A model generated the notes under the pieces. It did not search any database. It was not told where the DNA came from and was given only the letters and a program-made list of their open reading frames with translations. This document shows positions 24,366 to 33,198 of a stretch of DNA of 52,141 bases, one piece after another (the stretch's first letter is position 1; the number at the start of each line of letters is the position of its first letter). This stretch comes from Chloroflexota bacterium (lineage in GTDB: Bacteria > Chloroflexota > UBA11872 > VXOZ01), in the NCBI GenBank assembly GCA_028874195.1, contig JAPPLM010000002.1, forward strand, positions 1-52,141, in the 5' to 3' direction. A program made the translations under genes and the position numbers.

Positions 24366-25583
24366 ATGAGTACGGCAGAAGTACAAACGCGAGTCCGTGA
24401 ATTAGAGCCGGAACTCGTGGCGATTCGCAGAGAAATCCATCAACACCCCGAACTGACGTTTGAATTGGATAGGACCCCCCGCATTGTCGCCGATCGCCTG
24501 GCAGCAGCGGGCTGGGAGGTTGAGACGGACATCGGCGGCCAAGGCGTGGTCGGCATTCTGCACGGTAGCCGTCCCGGCAAGGTGCTGGCTATCCGCCCGG
24601 ACATGGACGCGCTGCCGTTTCCAGACTGGAAACAGGTTCCGTACGCATCGCAAACGCCCGATGTGATGCACGCCTGCGGGCACGACGCCCATACGGCCAT
24701 TGGCATCGGTATCGCCGAGATTCTCGCGAACATGCGCGACCAGTTCCAAGGGACCGTCAAGCTGCTCTTTGATCCGGCAGAGGAAGCCGGCGGCGCGTCT
24801 GAGGCGCTGGGCTTGCCTCCTTGCGGTCCCAAAGCCCTGCGCGCAGACGGCGTGCTGGAGAATCCAAAGGTGGATGCCTTAATGGGTTTCCACAACCTGC
24901 CGGAGATTCCGGTCGGGCAGGTGTGGGTGCGTCCCGGGGTCATCTTCACTGGGTACGACATCATTTCAGTGGAAGTTACCGGCAAAGAGACGCATGCCGC
25001 GCGCCGCCACCAGGGCAAGGACGCGATCCTGGCGGCGAGCCAGGTCATCCAAACCCTTTACGGGGCCGGCTCCCGCGTGGCGCCAAACAACCAGGTGTTC
25101 TCACTCAACATCGGCCTCCTCGAAGGCGGCAAGGACTACAACCTGATCCCATCCACCGTAAAGATGAAGGGCTCCGTGCGCTGCGGCGATCTGCCGACCC
25201 GCGCGGGCCTCAGTGAACGCTTGGCAGCCCTGGTAGAGTCCGCCGCTGAGAGTGCGGATTGTACCGCGGAGTTTACGCTTACGCGGGGCAACCCGCCGGT
25301 GGTCAATGATCCCGCCCTGGCATCACTCGTGCATGCAACCGCGACTGGCGTGCTCGGCACTGACAACGCCGTGATGATGGACGCCCCGCTGCTCATCGGC
25401 GATACGTTTTGCTTCCTCGCCGAAGGTGTGCCGAGCGTCTACTGGCTCTTTGGCTCCGGCAACGCCGACCGCGGCATCACGTATCCGCTGCACCACAGCC
25501 TCTATGACCTGGACGAGGCGTGCATCGGACACGCGCTGCAGGTGGCAGTGGAAGCGACACTGGCATATCTCAACAACGGGTAG
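24366..25583 (+). CDS. M20D family amidohydrolase/carboxypeptidase
   Basis: A 405-residue zinc hydrolase of the M20D peptidase family (hippurate hydrolase, N-acyl amino acid or IAA-conjugate hydrolase type). The N-terminus EIHQHPEL, the MDALP block, the metal motif HACGHDAHT (C104, H106), DPAEEAGG (E139-E140), FHNLP (H176) and a final HHSLYDLDE His give the full ligand set. The dimerisation domain sits between about 185 and 295. GAGGAA lies just before the ATG. It closes the plus-strand operon. It probably deacylates N-acyl amino acids; the acyl group is unknown. Confidence 0.9.
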   Translation: MSTAEVQTRVRELEPELVAIRREIHQHPELTFELDRTPRIVADRLAAAGWEVETDIGGQGVVGILHGSRPGKVLAIRPDMDALPFPDWKQVPYASQTPDVMHACGHDAHTAIGIGIAEILANMRDQFQGTVKLLFDPAEEAGGASEALGLPPCGPKALRADGVLENPKVDALMGFHNLPEIPVGQVWVRPGVIFTGYDIISVEVTGKETHAARRHQGKDAILAASQVIQTLYGAGSRVAPNNQVFSLNIGLLEGGKDYNLIPSTVKMKGSVRCGDLPTRAGLSERLAALVESAAESADCTAEFTLTRGNPPVVNDPALASLVHATATGVLGTDNAVMMDAPLLIGDTFCFLAEGVPSVYWLFGSGNADRGITYPLHHSLYDLDEACIGHALQVAVEATLAYLNNG

Positions 25584-25648
25584 GACATGCTGGAACCTCG
25601 CGTTGCTTCTCGCATAGTCTCCCGCTTTCATTCCATTAGCGTCCTCAT

Positions 25649-25675
25649 GTCATTCCGAGCGCAGCGAGGAATCTA
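25649..25675. repeat. Dispersed family C repeat
   Basis: It begins GTCATTCCGAGCGCAGCGAG and ends in GGAATCTA. This type of sequence is a very common intergenic repeat in bacterial genomes. Related copies are at 9937, 10119 (inverted), 33775 and 33877 (inverted). Confidence 0.8.
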
Positions 25676-25741
25676 AAACGTATAAAACCGAACACGCTGC
25701 GCAAGAGGAGACGAACCCCGCGTCGTGTGCCCCGAGTGCGA

Positions 25742-25769
25742 CCGGTAGCGCAGGTTTATAACCTGCGCC
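25742..25769. repeat. Family B palindromic repeat, copy 2
   Basis: It has 28 bases, starts CCGGTAGCGCAGGTTTATAA and ends ACCTGCGCC. The core CGCAGGTTTATAACCTGCG is a near-perfect palindrome. It matches the copy at 27645-27672 except at the centre. Confidence 0.85.
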
Positions 25770-25999
25770 CATCTGCAACCGGCGTGCGCAGTATGGTATG
25801 CTGGTGAAGCAAGTCTGCATGGAACCCCCTGCTTATTTTCCCGGCCCGTGTCGTCATTCCGGCCCGGAGAGCAAGTAGCTTCCTATCCTTCCTACCGCGG
25901 CAACCGCCCCGTTCTGATTAAAGGTGTTGCGCGCTCGCAGCATTAAGCCCACGCCTGTCCCCAACAAACCCCGCTGAAACACGCCAAAAGGGTGCTTTC

Positions 26000-27580
26000 G
26001 TGAAGCGTATCGTTCTCGTGCTCGTATTCGCAGTGGGTGTTGCCGCCTGCGGCGCAGAAGAGGAGGCAAGAATAGCACCGGCGCCGACGGCGCAGCCAAC
26101 CGCTACGCCACTGCCAACGCCAAGACCCAAACCGACGGCGCGACCCAGTCCGACACGCGTAGCACAACCGACGCCCGCGCCGCTCCGCGAATACGTCGTC
26201 CAACACGGCGACACCCTCTACTCCCTCGCGCGCCGCTTCGGTGTTGGACTGCATGCGCTCGCTGAATTCAACCGGATTGCGGATCCGAGGAAAATCTACG
26301 TCGGCCAACGGTTGTTCATCCCATCCGACGCAATCGTGGCGACTACGCCGCCGGCAAGCCCCACGCCGCCGCGCGTCCACGGTGTCGATTGCGCCTTCCG
26401 GTTCGGCTTCAAGGAACTCTACGATCTCATCCCCGACACTGTTGGTCAATGCCTGGAAAATGAGGAGTATAACGTCAATGGCGATAGCTTTCAACGAACT
26501 ACCGGCGGTCTCTTGGTTTGGCAAAAAGCTGACAATCTAACCACGTTCACAGATGGTAACTGGACCTGGATACACAGGTCGGACGGCCTCGAGAAAAAGC
26601 GTAATAGCGACCGCTTCGTTTGGGACCCGCTGCTGGCACAGGTGCTTGAGACGCTGCGAACTACGCCGACCGGCGAGAGAGTCTACACGCTTTTCATACA
26701 GTCGGGCGCCACGGCACAATTTGAGCCATCGGAGAAGTTTGTATCCCGCTATTTTCCCTTCCGCAATCTCATTGTCATTAATGAACAGTACCGTAACGAA
26801 AGCCCCGAGGCGCTCGCCCACACGCTCATCTGGCCGGCGCTAGGACTCTACTACGAGGCCGAGCGGTCGCGATCCTGGGGCGAGTGCATGGAGCGCGTGA
26901 TCGACCAAGAGACCGCGCAAGCCCAGTGGTGGCGCGAACTGTTTGGTGAGGGCGGCAAGAGCTATCCCACGGATTTGGAGCGATGGGCAAACTACGAAGT
27001 GACCCTGCTTGTCAATGAGAGCCTGCGCCACTGGGTACAGCTAAGCCCTCATTTTCGAGAACAGTGCGCACGATACGGCGCGCCGCCGCAGCGCATCGAC
27101 CCGACGCTCGCAAAGGCGTACCGTACGGCGTTGATGGGAGGCGAATCCGCGCTGGGTAAGGCGGCGGCCGCAATGGTCATTGCCGCCGAAACGGATGTCG
27201 TGTTCGGGCCGTCGGATGGATGGAATGGTCGCTATTCGCCGATTCGTAACCGTATCGAAGTTAACGAAGAACTTCGCGACGCAAGCGCTGACGTGCTCGC
27301 AGCCGTGCTCATACACGAGACCCTGCACGTGGCACAGTATCAGAAGTGGAGCGGACGGCGCTCGCCGGCCGAGTGTGTCGAAGATGAGATTGAAGCGTTC
27401 GCCGCTGAAGCCCAATGGTGGGCAGAACAGCACGGCGACGACGGCAAAGAGGAACAAAGTGAAGCCGAGCGGCACCTGAACGGCCTGTTACTCGCCTGGC
27501 AGCTCGGAATGCTGGAAGCGTTCGTACTGCTAAGTGACAATTATCAGGAACAATGCTTGGGCGGCGTGGTAAATTCATAA
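26000..27580 (+). CDS. LysM lipoprotein with duplicated zincin-like domain
   Basis: A 526-residue surface lipoprotein. The signal peptide ends in VAAC (C17); a Pro/Thr-rich linker (about 26-62) leads to a LysM domain (about 64-108) for peptidoglycan binding. A domain at about 128-206 carries TTGGLLVWQKADN and FTDGNWTW, a pattern I associate with Chloroflexi surface proteins. Two related C-terminal halves follow. The second (about 390-521) has HETLH (439-443) and a downstream Glu-rich helix ending in EAQWW, as in zinc metallopeptidases. The first (about 237-358) has HTLIW in place of HETLH and is probably inactive. GTG start behind AAGGG. Likely an anchored peptidase or cell-wall protein; the substrate is unknown. 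Confidence 0.78.
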   Translation: MKRIVLVLVFAVGVAACGAEEEARIAPAPTAQPTATPLPTPRPKPTARPSPTRVAQPTPAPLREYVVQHGDTLYSLARRFGVGLHALAEFNRIADPRKIYVGQRLFIPSDAIVATTPPASPTPPRVHGVDCAFRFGFKELYDLIPDTVGQCLENEEYNVNGDSFQRTTGGLLVWQKADNLTTFTDGNWTWIHRSDGLEKKRNSDRFVWDPLLAQVLETLRTTPTGERVYTLFIQSGATAQFEPSEKFVSRYFPFRNLIVINEQYRNESPEALAHTLIWPALGLYYEAERSRSWGECMERVIDQETAQAQWWRELFGEGGKSYPTDLERWANYEVTLLVNESLRHWVQLSPHFREQCARYGAPPQRIDPTLAKAYRTALMGGESALGKAAAAMVIAAETDVVFGPSDGWNGRYSPIRNRIEVNEELRDASADVLAAVLIHETLHVAQYQKWSGRRSPAECVEDEIEAFAAEAQWWAEQHGDDGKEEQSEAERHLNGLLLAWQLGMLEAFVLLSDNYQEQCLGGVVNS

Positions 27581-27644
27581 GAAACCCGTCGTTGCTATTT
27601 ACATAGCCGGTCTAGGCTGACTTCATCCAAGACGTCGTTCCGCT

Positions 27645-27672
27645 CCGGTAGCGCAGGTTTGCAACCTGCGCC
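27645..27672. repeat. Family B palindromic repeat, copy 3
   Basis: It starts CCGGTAGCGCAGGTTTGCAA and ends CCTGCGCC, 28 bases. It lies between the convergent LysM lipoprotein gene and the hypothetical gene at 27817. Confidence 0.85.
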
Positions 27673-27816
27673 CGCAGGCCGTCATGCTTGCGAAGGCGAG
27701 TATCCGCATGGGCTCAAAACAGGCCCTACATGGGGAGAAACAGCGGCCGGTCTCCGGTGCGCGTGGGTGCGCCAACTGCCGCCGCCATGACCCGCCTCGT
27801 ACTTTCCGGTCGGTCA

Positions 27817-28260
27817 TCACGGTCCGGAGTCGAGCGGCAGGTACCCGAGCAACTCCGGCTCGATCTCTTCCAGCGGCAGCGCCTCATGGCAGATGGTGAT
27901 GTCGGGAGAAGGCGCGGCAGGGTGCCAAACGGCTCGCCCCACCACCAAATTGTCGGCAACGAAGAATACCAGCACCTGGGCGCACGGGTAGCGGGCATGA
28001 AGAAATTCGGCAAAGGGCAAAATGCGCCCGCAGCGTCCCTCATCGTCGAGCCCATGCCAAAACGCTATTGACGGTTCGTCCAGCGGCATGACGATTACGT
28101 TGGCGACACTCACCGCACGCCGGTATGCCGCATCTTCACCCGCCTCATCCATGTTCTCAGGCGCTAGTGAAAGGTAGGCGTCGCAATTCCACTGCTCCCG
28201 CTTCTCCTGGCGAGAGATGAGATCCGCCGCCGCGCGCGCTTCTCGGTTATTGCCCGCCAT
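27817..28260 (-). CDS. Hypothetical protein
   Basis: A 147-residue protein I do not recognise. It has no signal peptide or membrane segment. The N-terminal third is polar and helical (EARAAADLISRQEKREQ), and the rest has hydrophobic strands (VSVANVIVMPL, CAQVLVFFVADNLVVG) and an acidic Pro-rich end, suggesting a small alpha/beta domain. An ATG start with GGCAGG about ten bases upstream is plausible. It is the only minus-strand gene between two plus-strand lipoprotein genes, so it stands alone. Confidence 0.5.
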   Translation of the reverse strand: MAGNNREARAAADLISRQEKREQWNCDAYLSLAPENMDEAGEDAAYRRAVSVANVIVMPLDEPSIAFWHGLDDEGRCGRILPFAEFLHARYPCAQVLVFFVADNLVVGRAVWHPAAPSPDITICHEALPLEEIEPELLGYLPLDSGP

Positions 28261-28848
28261 CTAAATTCTGCCTGCCATGAGTGCATAACGCTGCCTTCTT
28301 CAATATTGTAGCGCATACTTTCTCTGTCAGTGCCGGTACGATGAGCCTCTCCCTGTTCCGCGCTTGGCACAAGCCCCAGTGCTGCAGTATTGCTCGCGAG
28401 GTAGCACGCTCGCCATCGCCTCAAGGCAAGCAGGCGCGCATCTCCCTTTCCCTAACTCTTGCCGCCACCTTCTCTTGACAGACCACTGTTTCTTATGCAA
28501 AATAGCCGTGCGGTGGTGTGGAAGGTATCTGCCGTTGGCGTTTCCTAGCCTTTGCCCGGCGAGAGGCTCAAGAAGACTCTGCAGTAGCAATTCAGCGCAT
28601 TCTCGAATACCCCTTTCTCTGGGTGCCTGAGAGCACAGATGATGGGACATTCCCAGCACTTGCGGCCTGCTTCCCAATTGCGCTGCAACGCCGTATCGAG
28701 TTCAGCCTCGGATAGGCTGCCCGCCAGAGGCTGAAAGCGCTCGACCGCAACGCACTCCCATACCGCCTGGGGGGCAACAGGCTCCCAGCGCAAAAGCGAT
28801 AAGGGCCGGAGCGGGAATCGCCGCCGCGCAATTAAGGAGATTGCCGAA
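28261..28848. other. Long spacer upstream of the cysteine-repeat lipoprotein
   Basis: About 590 bases separate the divergent genes at 27817 and 28849. No repeat family or clear promoter is recognised. The only coding candidate is the minus-strand frame at 28545-28862, listed separately. AAGGAG lies nine bases before the GTG of the downstream lipoprotein gene. Confidence 0.5.
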
Positions 28849-28862
28849 GTGAGCGCATTCAC
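28545..28862 (-). CDS. Possible small hypothetical protein or gene remnant
   Basis: A 105-codon frame whose C-terminal half reads like a protein (SLSEAELDTALQRNWEAG, CWECPIICALRHPEKG), with codon choice similar to the neighbours. Its GTG start overlaps the first 14 bases of the opposite-strand lipoprotein gene and has no clear ribosome-binding site. It may be a decayed gene or chance. I do not recognise a family. Confidence 0.25.
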   Translation of the reverse strand: MNALTSAISLIARRRFPLRPLSLLRWEPVAPQAVWECVAVERFQPLAGSLSEAELDTALQRNWEAGRKCWECPIICALRHPEKGVFENALNCYCRVFLSLSPGKG

Positions 28863-31107
28863 CTCTCATATCCGTTGGTTGGCGGTCTTGGGAGTCCTGC
28901 TCCTGATTGTGATTCTAAGCGCCTGTGGTGAGATTCCGGCGCTCACTGCTACTCCCGTAGCTACGAGCACGCCGTCGCCGACGCCCATCCCCGTGACTCC
29001 AACGCCGGAGCCGACCCCCGCCCCTATTGCCGAGCTTGATATCAGCATCGATAGCGATACCGTTTGGCGGGAAGTGTTCGCTACGCTCACCCCCGCCGAG
29101 CAAGCGTGCATCCGCGATGCGTTGGGTGATGAGTTGGAATCGGCGCTGGGCCGGCCGGTCATGAGCGAGAGTGACGCGCCGGAGCAGTGGGAGGTTTCTC
29201 TCTTTTCCTGTCTCGCTCCGGAAACTGCCCGCGCCGTCTACCTCTCTGTTGTGGTCACTGAAATGCAGGATGAGGTGGAGCTGAGCGAGAGCGAGCTGGC
29301 CTGCTTGCGGGAGTCGATGGCCAGTACCGACGTGGCCGCCGTGGTTGCCGCCATGGTAGCCGACGCAGACGACCGCACGGCGGCTGCGGAGTTCTTTACG
29401 GACTTCATACGCTGCGTGCCGGACCTGCTCCTTACGACGATGATCGCGGAAATGGGGTTGGAGAGGGAAGATTTGAGCGCGGACGAAGTGTCCTGTTTGC
29501 GCGGGTTGCTGGCCGATGTCGACTGGGGCGCCTTGCTCTTCGCTGATGCCGAAGAAGACGTCGAGGCGTATGCCAGCTTCGGCATCGGCGTCATTTCTTG
29601 CATTCCGGCCCTGCTCCTGTCCAGCGCGCTGGGTGAAGAGGTGGAGTTGAGCGAGGCGGAAGCGTCCTGCCTGCGGGAGGCGTTCGCCGCTATCGACGTG
29701 ACCGCCCTGCTCACGGCCGCTGACGACCTCGCCGGGTTTGCGGCGCTGGCGCCGGACCTGGTGGGATGTGTCCCGGACCTGTTCGTCTCCCTCTTCATCG
29801 CGGAAACGGGGGCGAGCGTAGAAGACTTGAGCGAGGAGGAGCGGGACTGCTTGCGAGAGTCAATCGTCGCTTTCGACTGGGCGGCCGTGGTTGCCGAAGA
29901 TCCTACTGCCGTGTCCGCGGCGTCCTCTGCCTTCTTTTCTTGCGTTCCGGGCCTCCTCCTGTCCGCCGCGATCGGGGAGGACGTAGAACTGAGTGAGGAG
30001 GAAGCGTCCTGCCTACGGGAGGCGTTCGCCGCTATCGACGTGACCACCCTGATTGCCTCCCCGGACGACCCCGACGCGGCTGTGAAGTCGGCCGCGGCGC
30101 TGCTGAACTGCGCTCCGCGTCTGATCTTTGCCGGACTGACCGAGGATGGCGAGGCGTTGAGCGAGGAAGAAGTGTCCTGCCTCCAAGAACTGGTGGCGGC
30201 TACCGACATGGCCGCCCTGATCGCCTCCCCCGAAGACTCCGCAGCGTACGTGAAGTTCGGCGCCGGGCTGTTATTCTGCGTTCCAGACCTGTTCAGCGCT
30301 GAGGATGAGGAAGACCCAGCCTCAGTCTCCGACGGCGTCGACGACTACGCCGACTCCGTTGAGGAGGCCACCGCTGTGACGGTCGGGGAGGCTGTGCCAG
30401 GCGCGCTGGACTTCACGAACGACATCGACGTCTTCGTGTTCCAGGCAGAGGAGGGCGTGTTCTACTGGATAGACGTGTCATTGGGAACGCTCTCCGATTC
30501 GCTGGTGGGGCTGTATGACGCCGATGAGTTGTTGTTGGCTTTCAACGACGATCACGCAGATACGCTGGCCTCGCGCATCGTTTGGAGAGCGCCGCGCTCG
30601 GGTACGTACTACGTCGCGGTGGAAGGCTACGACACCGGTTCGTATACTCTAACATTGGCCGTAACCGACGTCACGGACGACCACGCAAGCGCAGTGGAAG
30701 GTGCAACGACCGTTGCGGTCGGGGAAGCCGTGCCGGGCGCGCTGGACTACACGGACGACATCGACGTCTTCGTGTTTCAGGCAGAGGAGGGCGTATTCTA
30801 CCAGATAGACGTGGCGTTGGGAACGCTCTCAGACTCACTGGTGTATCTGTATGACGCCGACGAGTTGCTGCTGACCTTCAATGACGATCACAGTGACTCC
30901 CTGGCCTCGCGCATCGTTTGGGAAGCGCCGCGCTCGGGCGAATACTACGTCGCGGTGGAGGGCTACGACATCGGTTCGTATACTCTGACGGTGGCCGTAG
31001 CCACGCCTATACCCACGCCGCCTGAAGAGAACACCGAAGCGATCGAGGACGCCACGTCATTGACCATTGCCTCCGTCAGACCGGCCGGTGACGCTTCTGC
31101 GGAGTGA
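28849..31107 (+). CDS. Acidic lipoprotein with seven Cys-pair repeats and two PPC domains
   Basis: A 752-residue exported lipoprotein. The signal peptide ends in LSAC with C26, followed by a Thr/Pro linker to about residue 60. Residues 75-485 hold seven repeats of about 55-65 residues, each with LSxxExxCLRE and, about 33 residues on, CVPDL. The cysteine pairs are 87/121, 152/189, 216/251, 274/307, 334/365, 388/421 and 444/477. Two near-identical PPC (pre-peptidase C-terminal) beta domains follow at about 512-605 and 624-717, each with DIDVFVFQAEEGVFY and YYVAVEGYD. A third PPC start (EAIEDATSLTIAS) is cut off by the stop. The protein is very acidic. GTG start behind AAGGAG. Probably a surface or adhesion protein; function unknown. 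Confidence 0.8.
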   Translation: MSAFTSHIRWLAVLGVLLLIVILSACGEIPALTATPVATSTPSPTPIPVTPTPEPTPAPIAELDISIDSDTVWREVFATLTPAEQACIRDALGDELESALGRPVMSESDAPEQWEVSLFSCLAPETARAVYLSVVVTEMQDEVELSESELACLRESMASTDVAAVVAAMVADADDRTAAAEFFTDFIRCVPDLLLTTMIAEMGLEREDLSADEVSCLRGLLADVDWGALLFADAEEDVEAYASFGIGVISCIPALLLSSALGEEVELSEAEASCLREAFAAIDVTALLTAADDLAGFAALAPDLVGCVPDLFVSLFIAETGASVEDLSEEERDCLRESIVAFDWAAVVAEDPTAVSAASSAFFSCVPGLLLSAAIGEDVELSEEEASCLREAFAAIDVTTLIASPDDPDAAVKSAAALLNCAPRLIFAGLTEDGEALSEEEVSCLQELVAATDMAALIASPEDSAAYVKFGAGLLFCVPDLFSAEDEEDPASVSDGVDDYADSVEEATAVTVGEAVPGALDFTNDIDVFVFQAEEGVFYWIDVSLGTLSDSLVGLYDADELLLAFNDDHADTLASRIVWRAPRSGTYYVAVEGYDTGSYTLTLAVTDVTDDHASAVEGATTVAVGEAVPGALDYTDDIDVFVFQAEEGVFYQIDVALGTLSDSLVYLYDADELLLTFNDDHSDSLASRIVWEAPRSGEYYVAVEGYDIGSYTLTVAVATPIPTPPEENTEAIEDATSLTIASVRPAGDASAE

Positions 31108-31287
31108 GGAGCGACGGCTCGGCATTTGCAGGCGCGACCACCTCACGGTCAAGGCGCCTAGCTCGCTGGCAGAAGCAGGCAGACCCGTCCCAGTCCCTGC
31201 TTCAAAGCCACCTGCGCCTCACCCCCCGGACTCCAGCCCTTTATTACGTTCGGGGCAAACGCTGTGGCAATTTGACAAAGCGCGCAG

Positions 31288-32997
31288 TCAAGCGCGCCCA
31301 AACTCCCGCGCCAGTTGGGCGTGGGTAAGCCGCACCATCGTGGGCCGCCCGTGGGGACATGTGCGCGCGAGATCGCACCGCTCCAATGTCCCCAGTAACG
31401 CCACAATCTGCTCGTGAGTGAGGGTATCCCCCGCCTTGACCGCGCCGTGGCAGGCAATGACCCAACGCAGCCGCTCCAGCGGATCGCCGCGATAGTCGGG
31501 ATTGTCCTTCTGCTCGATGACGGTCTTTACAAACTGCCCCCAATCGTGGCCGCGCTCCGCCAGAAAGAGCGGAACCGCCCGCAAAAGCCAGGCTCCGGCT
31601 CCGAATGACTCCAAGGCAAATCCCATGCGTTGCAATTCCTCGACGTTTGCCTCCAGCCATTGCACATGTGTCGGTGACAGCGTGAGCGGTTGCGGCTCGA
31701 GCAACTGCTGGCTCTGTGCTTCCGGCAAGCGCTTGAGCACGGCTTCATAGAGAACACGCTCGTGCGCCGAGTGCTGGTCGATGAGGTACATGCCGTCTCT
31801 GCCCTCGGCGATGAGGTACATAGCGCCGATCTGCCCAAGCACGCGCAATTCCGAGGGAGTACTTGGCGCGGCATCCGGCGAGCCATTGCCAGACGTTCCC
31901 CCATTGGCGTCCGGCGGTCGGAATAGGTCAACCGCCCCGCGGGTCTGGTCTGCGCTTGGTTGTGTGCCGGGACTGCGCCACGAATCCAGCGACTGGAAGT
32001 GCTGGCGCATGGGCTGCACGGCTACGTGCCGCGCCAGTACCGAGCGCAGCACGTGCCGCAACTGGCGCGTGACGCGGGCAGCGTCCTTGAGCCGAATGTC
32101 CGACTTCTGCGGATGGACGTTTACGTCAACATCCTCTACAGGCAGTTTCAAGTTTAGGGCCGCCAGCGGGTAGCGTCCGTCCGGCATGAGTTCCGCGTAT
32201 ACGTCCGTCACGGTGTACACAAGCGCCCGCTGCTGCACCCAGCGGCTGTTTACAAAGAGGGAAACTCCCGTGCGGTTGCCCCGGTGCACTGTGGGCTGTA
32301 CGAGAACCCCTTGCACCAGCGGGTCGTCCACCGGTATCAACTGTTCGGCAAGCTCATGGCCGTGCATGGCGATGAAGACATCTTCCATGCACCCGCTGCC
32401 TGCCGATGCAAAGACCTCTCGTCCATTGACGTTGAGAGTAAACCGTACCTCTGGGTGGCTCAGGGCCAGGTGCTGCACGCACTGCACGATGCGCTGCGTT
32501 TCCGCCTGCGGGCTCTTACAGAACGCGAGCCGCGCCGGCACGTTGAAGAAGAGGTGCCGCACGTCTACGGCGGTGCCAACCGGCCCAGCCGTCGATCTTA
32601 TTTCTATGTGCTCGCCACCGACGGCCGCAAGCTGTTGCGCGGCGCGGTCTTGCGTGGTACGAGAACGGATGTCCAGGTGCGACACCGCCGCGATTGAAGC
32701 CAGCGCTTCTCCCCGAAACCCCAACGTGCGAATGGCCGCCAGGTCATCCACGCTACTGATCTTGCTGGTGGCATAGCGGCGCACCGTGAGGGGAAGGTCG
32801 TCCGCGGCGATACCGTCGCCATTATCCTCGACGACGATGCGCCTTAATCCGCCCTGCTCAATACCGACCGATATCGCTGAGGCATGGGCATCGAGCGCGT
32901 TCTCGCACAACTCCTTCACCACTGACGCCGGGCGTTCCACCACCTCTCCCGCCGCGATCTTCGCAGCGAGCGCAGCGGGCAAGACTTGGACGGACAT
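31288..32997 (-). CDS. mutL: DNA mismatch repair protein MutL, endonuclease type
   Basis: A 569-residue MutL. The N-terminal GHKL ATPase domain has the catalytic E29 and N33 (KELCENALDA), D58 in DNGDGI and GFRGEALASI. With the ATG at 32997 these residues fall at the same numbers as in E. coli MutL, which supports this start over the frame open to 33078. The C-terminal domain carries DQHSAHERVLYE, a form of the DQHA(x)2E(x)4E endonuclease motif with Ser for Ala, and CPHGRP, so it should nick DNA itself, as in bacteria without MutH. No mutS is adjacent. It is divergent from the Hsp20 gene. Confidence 0.95.
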   Translation of the reverse strand: MSVQVLPAALAAKIAAGEVVERPASVVKELCENALDAHASAISVGIEQGGLRRIVVEDNGDGIAADDLPLTVRRYATSKISSVDDLAAIRTLGFRGEALASIAAVSHLDIRSRTTQDRAAQQLAAVGGEHIEIRSTAGPVGTAVDVRHLFFNVPARLAFCKSPQAETQRIVQCVQHLALSHPEVRFTLNVNGREVFASAGSGCMEDVFIAMHGHELAEQLIPVDDPLVQGVLVQPTVHRGNRTGVSLFVNSRWVQQRALVYTVTDVYAELMPDGRYPLAALNLKLPVEDVDVNVHPQKSDIRLKDAARVTRQLRHVLRSVLARHVAVQPMRQHFQSLDSWRSPGTQPSADQTRGAVDLFRPPDANGGTSGNGSPDAAPSTPSELRVLGQIGAMYLIAEGRDGMYLIDQHSAHERVLYEAVLKRLPEAQSQQLLEPQPLTLSPTHVQWLEANVEELQRMGFALESFGAGAWLLRAVPLFLAERGHDWGQFVKTVIEQKDNPDYRGDPLERLRWVIACHGAVKAGDTLTHEQIVALLGTLERCDLARTCPHGRPTMVRLTHAQLAREFGRA

Positions 32998-33119
32998 GCT
33001 CTCGATCCCCTGGGTGCGTCTACTCGGTAGCAGGATAGCATACGAAAGGCAGCACAAACTCACCTGCAGGATCTGCAACGAGACAATAGAGATTATCTAA
33101 TATATATTACTCATAATAC

Positions 33120-33148
33120 TTGACAGATAGCGACGCATGTTTTAGAAT
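33120..33148 (+). promoter_or_regulatory. Strong sigma-70 type promoter of the Hsp20 gene
   Basis: A perfect -35 TTGACA (33120-33125) and -10 TAGAAT (33143-33148, five of six) are separated by 17 bases. The predicted start near 33155 gives a leader of about 44 bases with AGGAGG. The region upstream (33100-33118) is A/T-rich. No CIRCE-like inverted repeat was seen. Confidence 0.85.
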
Positions 33149-33198
33149 ACTGATAGAGGCTTGGTTCATCACAGGAAAGAATAACAGGAGGCAGAATA

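Larger units (their letters stand above)
25584..25999. other. Intergenic spacer with two palindromic repeats
   Basis: This 416-base spacer holds a family C repeat at 25649-25675 and a family B repeat at 25742-25769. No gene, strong promoter or terminator is recognised. The last part leads to an AAGGG about ten bases before the GTG of the LysM lipoprotein gene. Confidence 0.7.

Noticed and set aside
28364-28630. Other open frames in the 28.3-28.8 kb spacer
   Set aside because: Several overlapping frames exist on both strands without ribosome-binding sites or protein-like composition; only 28545-28862 was kept, at low confidence.
29238-30209. 323-codon minus-strand frame inside the Cys-repeat lipoprotein gene
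   Set aside because: It is Ser/Ala-rich low-complexity translation of the reverse strand of the repeats, with no start context.
33080-33198. CIRCE or HrcA-type element before the Hsp20 gene
   Set aside because: No TTAGCACTC-type inverted repeat is present; the region shows only a standard promoter.
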